Source: Taibaiella sp041660405
Lineage (GTDB): Bacteria; Bacteroidota; Bacteroidia; Chitinophagales; Chitinophagaceae
Direction: 5' to 3'
DNA: 64,000 bases
Assembly: GCA_041660405.1 (NCBI GenBank)
Contig: JBAZWL010000026.1
Span: forward strand, 5,950-69,949
Both the position numbers and the translations under genes were made by a program. Positions 44,212-53,103 of the stretch are shown piece after piece; the first letter of the stretch is position 1; each line of letters starts with the position of its first letter. The notes under the pieces are model-generated. The model saw nothing but the letters and a program-made list of their open reading frames with translations, searched no databases and had not been told where the DNA came from.

Positions 44212-45123
44212 TTAACGTTGCCACATATCGTCTTCTTTGTCGCGCAATGTTTGTATAGCACGTTCGCCGTCTTCAAGACCACGAAGATTTCTTTCGAAAT
44301 CGGCACCGGTAGCGTTGTTAGACGAAGTTTTAATTACATAGCTGGAAAAATACCTGCCATCAAAAAAATCTGCCCAACTCATTCTATGCAGGTCATTCTG
44401 TGGATTATACACTTCATAATTTGCAAGAACCTTTCTCAAATCCGGATAGTTTAACCAGAACATCGGAGTAGAATATTGATATTCACCCGTCGTTTCATTC
44501 TTACGATCAATAAGCGGTGCGATACCAATGATCCTCACTACCATTCTACCGGCATTGCGATCAAATATCCAATCTTCTTTCAGTCTGTATTTTGTAACGT
44601 CATTAACGTTAAACTCCTTCTTAGTTATAACGTAAGATGTCTCACCGGTAATTGGATCGATAACAGGAGTAGAATCTACAGAACCAGATAAGCTTTGTTC
44701 AAAAGCTTCCATATTCAATGGTTCAGTAAAACGATCATCGAAAGTATTATATGCAGAAACTTTTCCTTTTTTTACTGCATCCAGCAAGATTTCAATAAAT
44801 GCACCACCACCTGAATATTCATCACCAACGTAGGTAAATGCTTGATTTTGCTTTTGGCGTGTATCAATTTGCCTCCATACCCTGCGCTTCCAGGCTGCAT
44901 CAATCTCCCGTATGCTCGCAAAATCCAGAGATCTGTTTACGTGAGGCACAACATCAATAACACCGTCTTTAACCAAAGATGGCTTCCAACTGCTGTTAAC
45001 TCCTTCAGCATTAACATTCCCTGCTTGAGTTGCAGGATCTGTAGTAGCAGGATTTTGCGCAAAGGATATGCTGCTTAGCAATAAAGCGCCAAAAGTTAAA
45101 CCAATTTTATTTCGAAGATTCAT
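44212..45123 (-). CDS. gldN: T9SS ring-associated protein GldN
   Basis: Periplasmic component of the type IX secretion system that forms a ring with the lipoprotein GldK (PorN/PorK in Porphyromonas). 303 aa with signal peptide MNLRNKIGLTFGALLLSSISFAQ. Family features: VVPHVNRSLDFASIREIDAAWKRRVWRQIDTRQKQN, YRLKEDWIFDRNAGRMVVRIIGIAPL, TPMFWLNYPDLRKVLANYEVYNPQND, SWADFFDGRYFSSYVIKTSS. Last gene of gldK-L-M-N, 21 bp after gldM, followed by a terminator. Confidence 0.97.
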   Translation of the reverse strand: MNLRNKIGLTFGALLLSSISFAQNPATTDPATQAGNVNAEGVNSSWKPSLVKDGVIDVVPHVNRSLDFASIREIDAAWKRRVWRQIDTRQKQNQAFTYVGDEYSGGGAFIEILLDAVKKGKVSAYNTFDDRFTEPLNMEAFEQSLSGSVDSTPVIDPITGETSYVITKKEFNVNDVTKYRLKEDWIFDRNAGRMVVRIIGIAPLIDRKNETTGEYQYSTPMFWLNYPDLRKVLANYEVYNPQNDLHRMSWADFFDGRYFSSYVIKTSSNNATGADFERNLRGLEDGERAIQTLRDKEDDMWQR

Positions 45124-45144
45124 ACTGCAACTATTTATAATTTT

Positions 45145-46692
45145 CTAGTTTAAGTTAAATGTAATAGAGTTAATTGAGCGTTCGCGCTTGTCGGGTCCCA
45201 CAGCTTTTATGTTCTCCATAATTACTCTATCACCCGGACGTAATCTTTCCATAACATTTTTTACATCACCATCAAAAAGCGGTCCTCTAACCTCGATTTC
45301 TTTAGGATCACCTACTTTAGGAACCCATGTGAAACGGAATTTTGTAACCTGGAAAGTAGTCTCAAAATCAAATCCGTCAACCTTAGCCAAAATACCTCTT
45401 TGAACTTTAAATTGAGCAGTAGGGAACAATCCGCTTGATCTGCCCATAATGGAAGCCTGTGGATTAGGTATTAATTTAACACGGATCTGGCCTCCGCTGA
45501 CTTTTGTAACACCAGCTCCACCACGTGATTTCGCATTAATAGACCAATCAATTTTTCCTTCTTTGCTCACATTTGCGATGTAAGTTCCTTTTCCGGTACC
45601 TTTTAATTCAGCGCCAGGCATAGATAAAGAGACATCTTCAATATTATAACCAGAGGCAGATAAAGTAAGTGGGTTATCAACACCAATATACATTACATTC
45701 ATCTTATCCAGCTGTAAAGATGCACCGGCGGAACCAACCATATATTCAAATTTGAATGGATAAGATTTATTCTCGCCACGAACTTCGCGGGAAATTACAC
45801 CGTTCACAACTTTAACACCAGCTCCGGATGCTTTAAATTTCACTGTACCGATCCCATTTTCTACTTTAACAGGTCCTGCAGTTGAAGTCATGTTTGGATT
45901 ATAAGTTCTGTTGTAGGCTACAAGCATTACGTTTGCTTCCATTTCTTGTCCTTCCAATGCATAACTGGTTTTGGGCACTGCAATAGCAACCATGTCGTCA
46001 AAAGATATCACTTCGTCATCAATGTGTTTATACATGGAGTTCAAAGCTATCGCTTCAGCATTTTTAACGTCATTCTGGAATTTAGAGAACATTGCAATTG
46101 CTGCTACAACAGGGATGTTGTGAAATGTTCCAAAAGTCCAACTACCGCTTGGGTTGTCTTCTGAAGATTTAGGATTCTTAATCTGGATCGGCATTTGCTG
46201 TTTCAGTAAATCTTTTTCAGTCTGGTTATCAAACTTACTTACAAGAAACGAAACATAATCTTCCAAGCGCTTTTTGATTTCATCACCTTTCTTTTCGTCA
46301 ACAAATAAGCGCGTAGCAGCATCAATATCTTCCATGCTCTTCAATTCCTTAACACCGTTATTTTCAGTGTAACCACCAGAACGATTGATAACGGAATCTT
46401 TCCATGAACCCAAATAAGCGGTTAATTTATCCGTTTCAGCCTTAACCTCTTTAGCTTTATCATTCCAGGGTTTTGCCCTGTCCTTAGTAGAAGGCTTCGA
46501 CTCTGCAACGTTAAAGGCATCATATATCTGGTTATTTTTTGCATCAATAGATACATTGGAGCCTTCAATACTACTATTAATAGTCTGGAAAGCATTCAAT
46601 ACCTCTTTTGTTATATTAAGGGCAAGCATGGCTGTCAACACCAAATACATGAGGTTGATCATCAACTGCCGGGGATCTTTAGGTAAAGCCAT
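45145..46692 (-). CDS. gldM: T9SS motor protein GldM
   Basis: Inner-membrane protein with a long periplasmic part that with GldL forms the proton-driven rotary motor of the T9SS. 515 aa. The N-terminus MALPKDPRQLMINLMYLVLTAMLALNITKEV is the single transmembrane helix with its typical LMYLVLTAMLALN stretch. Helical and beta-rich domains follow (D1 about 35-225, then AIAVPKTSYALEGQEMEANVMLVAYN onward). The C-terminal domain ends VIMENIKAVGPDKRERSINSITFNLN. It lies between gldL (112 bp upstream) and gldN. Confidence 0.97.
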   Translation of the reverse strand: MALPKDPRQLMINLMYLVLTAMLALNITKEVLNAFQTINSSIEGSNVSIDAKNNQIYDAFNVAESKPSTKDRAKPWNDKAKEVKAETDKLTAYLGSWKDSVINRSGGYTENNGVKELKSMEDIDAATRLFVDEKKGDEIKKRLEDYVSFLVSKFDNQTEKDLLKQQMPIQIKNPKSSEDNPSGSWTFGTFHNIPVVAAIAMFSKFQNDVKNAEAIALNSMYKHIDDEVISFDDMVAIAVPKTSYALEGQEMEANVMLVAYNRTYNPNMTSTAGPVKVENGIGTVKFKASGAGVKVVNGVISREVRGENKSYPFKFEYMVGSAGASLQLDKMNVMYIGVDNPLTLSASGYNIEDVSLSMPGAELKGTGKGTYIANVSKEGKIDWSINAKSRGGAGVTKVSGGQIRVKLIPNPQASIMGRSSGLFPTAQFKVQRGILAKVDGFDFETTFQVTKFRFTWVPKVGDPKEIEVRGPLFDGDVKNVMERLRPGDRVIMENIKAVGPDKRERSINSITFNLN

Positions 46693-46804
46693 CCTTTAAC
46701 TTTTTCTTTGTTTAAAACTTTTTATGAAAGGAACATCCTGTCAGAATCATGTTTCTGATGCAATTTCCTAAGGTTTTTAGTTTATAAATTTACTGATTAT
46801 GGAA

Positions 46805-47644
46805 TTAACGACCTTGCATTGCGCTAAGCATGTTACCATAGATATTATTCAACTGAGCCAGGTTCTTAGACAATGTTGCGATCTGCTCTTTAGCAGCTAC
46901 TGCATCAGAAGCACTGGAAGCCATTGCATCAGAAGCATTCACCAGGTTGCTATAGAACTTGTTCATTGCTTTCAGATGATTATTAGCATCCTGAAGTTCT
47001 ACTTCATAGATCTGGTTCAGCGAACCTAAGTTTTTGGATAATACCTGAACTTGCTGGTGGAACTGAGCAGTACTATCAGCAGCATTATTGAAAGAATTCA
47101 TCGTATTAGAAGCACCGATAAAGGTATCTTTCATTTTAGTCAATGCATCTGCTGCTTCACGGGCACTTTGTGAATATGTACCTGTAGCTGCCGTTACATC
47201 TGTAATATCTTTCATTTGATCAACTGTTTGACCAAAACGTTGGAAATTATCATTCAGGCGTTTCAGATTAGGTGCATTGATATTAGCTTCATCAAGCATT
47301 TTATCCAGAGAGGCTGTTGCATTACCGCTTCCGGGAGCAGCACCCAATGCACTTACCGGAGGTTGGAATTTAACACCTTTCTTATATGCCTCAACATGTG
47401 GATTCTCATCCAGGTTAGGGTAGTAGCGTTCCCAATAGTAATCTTTGTGAGGAGGAAGTAAACCAAGCAAACAGAAAATGAACGCTTCAGTACACATACC
47501 AATAGTCAACATCAAACCAGCTCCTGGCCAGTGTTGCAATTTGAATAGTGCACCTAAAAGCACGACACCTGCACCCACACCGATAATAAGATTTTTAATG
47601 TATTTACCCTGCTTAGTTTCAAAAAACAAAGATATTGAGCCCAT
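46805..47644 (-). CDS. gldL: T9SS motor protein GldL
   Basis: Inner-membrane partner of GldM; together they power T9SS transport and, in gliding species, motility. 279 aa. Two membrane helices lie near the N-terminus (NLIIGVGAGVVLLGALFKL and AGLMLTIGMCTEAFIFCLLGLL), with Glu in the second (TEAF), the residue linked to proton flow in the family. A long cytoplasmic tail of amphipathic helices follows (NLKRLNDNFQRFGQTVDQM, LGSLNQIYEVELQDANNHLKAMNKFYSNL). The start MGSISLFFETKQGKYIKN fits relatives. It is 74 bp downstream of gldK. Confidence 0.97.
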   Translation of the reverse strand: MGSISLFFETKQGKYIKNLIIGVGAGVVLLGALFKLQHWPGAGLMLTIGMCTEAFIFCLLGLLPPHKDYYWERYYPNLDENPHVEAYKKGVKFQPPVSALGAAPGSGNATASLDKMLDEANINAPNLKRLNDNFQRFGQTVDQMKDITDVTAATGTYSQSAREAADALTKMKDTFIGASNTMNSFNNAADSTAQFHQQVQVLSKNLGSLNQIYEVELQDANNHLKAMNKFYSNLVNASDAMASSASDAVAAKEQIATLSKNLAQLNNIYGNMLSAMQGR

Positions 47645-47718
47645 TTTCTTAATTTGATTTTACGAAATTGAAATTGATTTACAAAAATTTAATAATGTCC
47701 ACACCACAGTTAATCAGC

Positions 47719-48999
47719 CTATCTTGATGCTCTACCTGGCTCGTTAGTTATTGCTCCTGAAAGTTGAGTATATACTGTACGGAAACCTATATAAGCTTTC
47801 GCAGTATCAGCAAATTCATAATCTCTGTAGCTAATGTTAAGATAAGGAGCAGGATCACGCCAGCTACCACCTTTTACAACTACTCTACGTGCCCAGGCAG
47901 GATCTGTTTCATTAAGTCTTGCTCTGATATCAGGATTCATATCCGATAACATATTTACGTTGTAAGCATCTCTGTAGAAGATAGAACGAGTCCATTCTGC
48001 TACGTTACCTGACATATTATATAAGCCATAATCATTAGGCCAATAAGCATTAGCACGTACTGTATACAAGCCACCATCAGCAGAATAATCTCCGCGATCC
48101 GGTTTAAAGTTAGCCAGGTAACAACCTTTCTGATTCATAGCATAAGGTCCGCCCCATGGATAAGGAGACAATTGACGTCCTCCACGTGCAGCCCATTCCC
48201 ATTGGCTTTCATCAGGAAGCTGGAATTCACCTTCAAAGAATAATTTTCTTTTCTCGCGGTCACCTTTCCATAATTGGGTTCTCCAGTTACAGAACGCATT
48301 TGCCTGAATCCAATTAACACCTACTACAGGATATTCATCAAAAGCAGGGAACCAGTTATATTGGCGTGCAATCGGCTCATTATTTGAATAAGCAAATTGT
48401 TTCATCCAAACTGTAGTATCAGGATAAACCTTTACAGACTTTTTGATGTCAAAGCTTGATCTTGGTTGTCCCGGATTCATTACTGAAGCCGAATAGTCGA
48501 AATAATGAACAACATATTCCCACTTAGATACGTCCAACTCTTTCTTTCCGGTACCGGTCTGGCTGGCATCAATATACATGCCCATCAGTTGATCCTGAAC
48601 GTCAGCATCAGTCCATTTAACACGGTTAGTCCAATCAATTTGTTGCGTACCATCTTCGTTATCTTTAAAATCTCCAAGAGTAGCATGTGCAATAGAGTCT
48701 CTCACCCAGTTTGTAAACTGACGGTATTCCGCATTAGTGATCTCAGTAGCGTCCATGTAAAACCCCATCATATTAAAGGTACGAACCGGTGCATCCAAAG
48801 AATTCTGAATATCCTGATCGCTGTAGCCTGATTTCATAACACCTGCGTTTACGAAAACCATACCAACTGGTGCAGGGGCTTTATAATTCATTCTGTTTGA
48901 ATAGTCGCCCACTAACTGACCTTGCGAAGTAGGCTGTCCGCAACTTGCGGCGAACATAGCCATAGCCACTGTGGCAATACTCAGGGAGAGTTGTTTCAT
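47719..48999 (-). CDS. gldK: T9SS outer-membrane ring lipoprotein GldK
   Basis: Outer-membrane lipoprotein with a formylglycine-generating-enzyme/sulfatase-modifying fold (here non-catalytic) that makes the periplasmic T9SS ring with GldN. From MKQLSLSIATVAMAMFAASC (lipobox Cys20) it is 426 aa. An ATG six codons upstream (49017, MTKNTQMKQL) is also possible. Fold markers: FNMMGFYMDATEITNAEYRQFTNWV, YDEYPVVGVNWIQANAFCNWR-like segment, FQLPDESQWEWAARGG, PWGGPYAMNQKGCYLANF, YGLYNMSGNVAEWTRSIF, VVKGGSWRDPAPYLNISYRDYE, IGFRTV. First gene of the operon, behind a long AT-rich leader. Confidence 0.96.
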   Translation of the reverse strand: MKQLSLSIATVAMAMFAASCGQPTSQGQLVGDYSNRMNYKAPAPVGMVFVNAGVMKSGYSDQDIQNSLDAPVRTFNMMGFYMDATEITNAEYRQFTNWVRDSIAHATLGDFKDNEDGTQQIDWTNRVKWTDADVQDQLMGMYIDASQTGTGKKELDVSKWEYVVHYFDYSASVMNPGQPRSSFDIKKSVKVYPDTTVWMKQFAYSNNEPIARQYNWFPAFDEYPVVGVNWIQANAFCNWRTQLWKGDREKRKLFFEGEFQLPDESQWEWAARGGRQLSPYPWGGPYAMNQKGCYLANFKPDRGDYSADGGLYTVRANAYWPNDYGLYNMSGNVAEWTRSIFYRDAYNVNMLSDMNPDIRARLNETDPAWARRVVVKGGSWRDPAPYLNISYRDYEFADTAKAYIGFRTVYTQLSGAITNEPGRASR

Positions 49000-49557
49000 C
49001 TGTGTGTTTTTTGTCATTGTTATTGCTCCATACATTTTTGGATTTCCGATATGCTTTGCTGGTATATTAAGCAACCTTATGCCATATGTAAATTGAAATG
49101 CATGTTCTTGTCAATTCTGAAAATAATTACTTCAATTTTGCCCGAAAGATAATCAAAGTTTTGAAAAATAAACTTCTGAATGAAAAAAAATGCTTTTTCG
49201 TTCTTTATCTGATCCGTGTACTTCTTTTGATGACCTGAATATTGCTTTTCAACATTTTAACCAACTCACTACAATATCATAGTTCTTTTCCCGTTTCATC
49301 TTCGGTTTTCCGTTACGTAAAAGCTATAAAGCTGCTACTTTATTTTGCAACGGGTCACAATATTCAAATAAATTTTCGAAAATGCAACAATACCGTTAAA
49401 AATTTTTTCTAATCCCTACATCCTTATGTGAAACGAAGGGCTAAATAAAGAATTTTTTTTTGGCAAAACAACAGTTCCGTGAATTTTTATTTAAAAAGTC
49501 ACCAATATCACTCCTTAATTAATCGTCTTTTTTAAAAAAGGGTCACATGTTTCCGGA
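49000..49557. other. Long AT-rich region upstream of gldK
   Basis: About 560 bp between gldK and the end of the YyaL-type gene, both on the minus strand. I see no gene or RNA in it. It must hold the gld operon promoter; several poly-A and poly-T tracts lie around 49180-49230 and 49370-49470. No convincing TTG/TAnnTTTG pair was found by eye. Confidence 0.5.
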
Positions 49558-51609
49558 TCAGATATGAAGTAGGTCCTTTACTTCTGCAACTGTAGAAACA
49601 GGTGATTTGCAAATAAATTGCTCGCAAAGATATAGCAATGTCTTGCCTGGAATATATTTGTGCATTGCCGCTGGAATCCGGTCTGAAGGCTTATCCAGGG
49701 CTATGGCTAACACTTCGGGAGAGCGATTTTCATTCCATTCCAGTAATTTTTCTGTTGCCTGCCCACCGCATATAACCAATTGTTTCAACCCGGCTTTGTA
49801 GCGTTGCATGAATATTGCCCAGCGTGCAAACGAAGATGGGTAGCGCATTACAACTTGCTTTTGGGCAAACAGCATGGCTTCACTTTGTGCGATCCAGGAA
49901 CCTTGTTCTATAAGATTACCCATGTTCCACAGATTTTCCATCATCATAGAATTCGCTGCTGGCGTAGCTCCATCATACACTTCAACCTTTCTGACCAAAA
50001 TATCCGTTTGCGTATCTGATGAAAAATAATAGAACGTTTTGTCCTCACTAAGGAAATGTTGATTGACATACAGCATCAGCCTGTCCGCTTCAATAATATA
50101 TTTTTCATCGAATCTTGCTGATGCTAAATGACAAAGCGCTTTGATCAAATAAGCATAGTCGTCCAGCTTGGCCGGTATTTTTGCCTGCTCATTTTTACAT
50201 ACATGATAAAGACCATCATCCGTATTGCTAAAGGTGTTTAACATCCAATCCATGTGTTCCACAGCTTCGGAAAGATAATTGTCAGAACCAACTGCTATGG
50301 CAGCATCCACCAGTGCAATATTCATCAAAGCGTTCCAGGATAATAGCATTTTATCATCTGTAGCAGGCCTTATACGTTCGGTTCTTTTGACAAACAATTT
50401 ATGTTTGGCTTCCTCAAGCAGATGATTCCATTCCTGTGTTTGGAGTTTGTATTTCTTTAATACTTCTTCTTCACTGATGGCCACATTCAATATATTGGTT
50501 TCTTCCCAGTTACCTTCTTCACTTACGCCAAGATATGCCGCCAGAGCAGGATGTGCTTCTTCCATAACATCGTTCCATTGCGCCCAGGTCCATGTATAAA
50601 ATTTACCTTCCACACCTTCCGAATCTGCATCAAGAGCGCAGTAAAATCCCGGACTCTTTTCTGATCTTAACTCTTTTTTGCAAAAAGTAATAGTTTCTTC
50701 AATTATTTGCCTGTAGCGATTATTGCCAGTTATTCTATATGCATCGCATAAAACCGATAATAGAAGTGCATTATCATAAAGCATCTTTTCAAAATGCGGT
50801 ACCAGCCAATCTTTGTCCGTAGCGTAGCGGGAAAACCCTCCGCCGATCTGATCATAAATCCCTCCTTCTATCATTTTATCCAGGCTAAACAAAGCATGTT
50901 CCAAGGCTTCCTTTGCCATAGTTTCATTCCTGTTTTTATGAAAGTGCTCATACTCCAATAAAAACTGCAAAGATCCTGTGGGTGGGAATTTGGGCGCTCC
51001 GCCAAAGCCGCCCGAATCTTTATCAGCATTGCGTAGAAGATTAAGTGTGAGGCTATCTATTTCTTCATCCTTTAGCTGTTGTTCATGGGCTGCAACCGTG
51101 CTTACTATTGATGCTTGTTTGAGATGTTGCAACATCTGCTCTGATTGTAGTTGTATTTCTTCCGGTTTATCTTGCCAGGCCTTATTCAATGCAACAAGCA
51201 GATCTATCCAGGAAGACCTGCCATACATGCTTACAGGTGGAAAATAAGTGCCACCGTAAAAAGGTTTTTTATCCGGCGTTACAAACATATTAAGCGGCCA
51301 GCCGCCCGCGCCAGTCATAGCTTGCAGGGCATCCATGTAAAGATGGTCTACATCAGGATGTTCTTCTCTGTCGACTTTGATGTTGACGAAATGTTCGTTC
51401 ATAAAATCCGCTACACTAAGCTCCTCAAAGCTCTCATGTTCCATAACATGGCACCAATGGCAGGCGGCATAACCTATACTTATCAGTACAGGTTTATTTT
51501 CTTCTTTCGCCCTGGAAAATGCTTCTTCTCCCCACGGATACCAATCTACAGGATTATTAGCATGCTGAAGTAAATACGGGCTCGTTTCGTGTTGTAATCT
51601 ATTTGCCAT
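49558..51609 (-). CDS. YyaL/SSP411 family protein with thioredoxin domain
   Basis: A 683-aa protein of the widespread DUF255/YyaL family. The N-terminal thioredoxin-like domain starts with the diagnostic MANRLQHETSPYLLQHANNPVDWYPWGEEA and holds CHWC (Cys50, Cys53) within SIGYAACHWCHVMEHESFE, then GWPLNMFVTPDKKPFYGGTYFPP. The remaining 500 residues are an (alpha/alpha) barrel like N-acylglucosamine epimerases/cellobiose epimerases (GGIYDQIGGGFSRYATDKDWLVPHFEKMLYDNALL). No signal peptide, so cytosolic. The cellular function is not established. Length is normal. Confidence 0.93.
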   Translation of the reverse strand: MANRLQHETSPYLLQHANNPVDWYPWGEEAFSRAKEENKPVLISIGYAACHWCHVMEHESFEELSVADFMNEHFVNIKVDREEHPDVDHLYMDALQAMTGAGGWPLNMFVTPDKKPFYGGTYFPPVSMYGRSSWIDLLVALNKAWQDKPEEIQLQSEQMLQHLKQASIVSTVAAHEQQLKDEEIDSLTLNLLRNADKDSGGFGGAPKFPPTGSLQFLLEYEHFHKNRNETMAKEALEHALFSLDKMIEGGIYDQIGGGFSRYATDKDWLVPHFEKMLYDNALLLSVLCDAYRITGNNRYRQIIEETITFCKKELRSEKSPGFYCALDADSEGVEGKFYTWTWAQWNDVMEEAHPALAAYLGVSEEGNWEETNILNVAISEEEVLKKYKLQTQEWNHLLEEAKHKLFVKRTERIRPATDDKMLLSWNALMNIALVDAAIAVGSDNYLSEAVEHMDWMLNTFSNTDDGLYHVCKNEQAKIPAKLDDYAYLIKALCHLASARFDEKYIIEADRLMLYVNQHFLSEDKTFYYFSSDTQTDILVRKVEVYDGATPAANSMMMENLWNMGNLIEQGSWIAQSEAMLFAQKQVVMRYPSSFARWAIFMQRYKAGLKQLVICGGQATEKLLEWNENRSPEVLAIALDKPSDRIPAAMHKYIPGKTLLYLCEQFICKSPVSTVAEVKDLLHI

Positions 51610-51638
51610 TTTATCAAATTAGTGAGAGACCATTGGTC

Positions 51639-52409
51639 TTATTTGCGAAGATAATCGAGTATAATGTTACTAATGGTATCGGCATGATTAAGTACCATAA
51701 AATGACCACCGCCTTTTATGCCATAATCAGCCTTCACAGCGCGATAGGGAATTATTTTATCAGATGTGCCATGTATATGAATCAGGTGCGGTGGGATGGT
51801 TTCATTCTTCCAGCTCAAAATGTTATTCATGGCCCACCTGAAAAAATGAGGATCGTTGCTCTTAAGTATTTCAGTAAGCGCTTTTTTATCCTTTTCGCTT
51901 TTTATGCCAAATAAAGCATAGACCATAAAATTGGTTTGCTTCAGCAAAGAGCCTGGAATTATTTTATACAACCTTAAGTTTTTAAAGAGGAAAAAACTAC
52001 CTGTAGCCAGGTCGTGTTTCGTTTTGGCAGAAGATATTAGAATGAGTTTTCTTACCCGCATTTGTTTAGCCACTTCTACTGCAACCATACCGCCAAAAGA
52101 TAAGCCGACAACAATGGGATCGGGAGTAGTGATCCGACTTTTGATCCTTGAAGCGTAATGCTCCAGTGATTCTGATTTTTGAGGCGGGATCCAATCAACG
52201 TAAACAAGTTTATAACCTGGTAAGTGTAAGTTTTGAAAAGCCAGAGAATCCGCTCCCAGGCCACTAAACATGTAAATAATTTGTCCGTACTCCAACCTCG
52301 TTTCTGTGTTTTCGGTTTCTGTTTGATTCATATTAGCCTGTTCGGAATCCTGTGCGTTTATAAAAGCAGGAGAAGCAATAAGCAATGTTGCAATAAGTAA
52401 TCTGATCAT
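51639..52409 (-). CDS. Exported alpha/beta hydrolase
   Basis: A 256-aa hydrolase with signal peptide MIRLLIATLLIASPAFINAQ. Candidate triad: Ser in the nucleophile elbow GLSFGGMVAVEVAKQM, Asp in HIHGTSDKIIPY, His in GGGHFMVLNHAD. The core runs from IIYMFSGLGADSLAFQNL. Substrate unknown. It lies 18 bp before (in transcription order after) the Cys-protease-like gene at 52428-52994, so the two probably form an operon. Confidence 0.85.
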   Translation of the reverse strand: MIRLLIATLLIASPAFINAQDSEQANMNQTETENTETRLEYGQIIYMFSGLGADSLAFQNLHLPGYKLVYVDWIPPQKSESLEHYASRIKSRITTPDPIVVGLSFGGMVAVEVAKQMRVRKLILISSAKTKHDLATGSFFLFKNLRLYKIIPGSLLKQTNFMVYALFGIKSEKDKKALTEILKSNDPHFFRWAMNNILSWKNETIPPHLIHIHGTSDKIIPYRAVKADYGIKGGGHFMVLNHADTISNIILDYLRK

Positions 52410-52427
52410 TCGTCTATCGTTAAAATG

Positions 52428-52994
52428 TTAGCCGGATAAGGCAGCAATACACTTTTCCCTGATGTTCCATATTTCCTCAAGTGTGTAGGGCAATTTTTGA
52501 TCATCGCACCATTTCCTCAAAAAATTCATGTGCCACGACACTTTATAAGCACCAATCTGATCTGGTTGTATTCTTATTTCTTCCAGCAAATCATTTTCAA
52601 AATTACCCGCAGAAGCATTCGGCCACGTACAGTCCAGAATACTACCGTTAATCCTCAAATAATTGTGTGCCTCCGGAATGTAGGGCAACTGATATTTATC
52701 CAATACAGGAACAACACGTGGCGTATTAATTCTGTTCATTTTGAAGATGCCCATCCATAATGTTACTTCTTCATATTCTTGTTCCTCTGCAAGCCGGCAT
52801 AAAGCTGCATGCTTGGTACCGCAAGTGCCAAGGCCTTCTTTAAAAAGAATAAGCGGTTCTGTTTTATCTGTATTACGGCCATAAGGCAAATACCTTACAA
52901 AATTTGCAGCCTGGTTAAAATCGGTGCATGAATGAGCTGCAAAAGCATCGGTAATCAATCCTTTACCAGTCAATAACTTAAAATTAAAAGCCAT
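52428..52994 (-). CDS. Unrecognised protein with transglutaminase-like Cys/His/Asp pattern
   Basis: A 188-aa cytosolic protein that I cannot assign to a named family. Cys58 in EGLGTCGTKHAALCRLAEE begins a helix, His110 lies in PEAHNYLRING, and Asp121 in SILDCTWPNASAG. This spacing and local sequence match the Cys-His-Asp order of transglutaminase-like/papain-like folds. No signal peptide. It is the first gene of a probable two-gene unit with the exported hydrolase. An enzymatic role (peptidase or acyl transfer) is inference from the motif alone. Confidence 0.7.
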   Translation of the reverse strand: MAFNFKLLTGKGLITDAFAAHSCTDFNQAANFVRYLPYGRNTDKTEPLILFKEGLGTCGTKHAALCRLAEEQEYEEVTLWMGIFKMNRINTPRVVPVLDKYQLPYIPEAHNYLRINGSILDCTWPNASAGNFENDLLEEIRIQPDQIGAYKVSWHMNFLRKWCDDQKLPYTLEEIWNIREKCIAALSG

Positions 52995-53055
52995 AAGAAA
53001 TAGGTGTGTCAGACAAAGCTAATCATTCTGCAAAAATGAGTTAATGAAAAATTAT

Positions 53056-53071
53056 TTTAGACTAATCTAAA
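53056..53071 (+). promoter_or_regulatory. Palindromic metal-regulator-like box before the TonB receptor
   Basis: TTTAGA-CTAA-TCTAAA, a 6-4-6 palindrome ending 32 bp before the receptor start. The shape resembles DtxR/MntR-type operators (TTAGG-like half-sites). Which regulator binds is unknown; iron or manganese control is inference. Confidence 0.5.
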
Positions 53072-53103
53072 TTTTATGTTTCTTTGCACAATAAATTTAA
53101 AAG

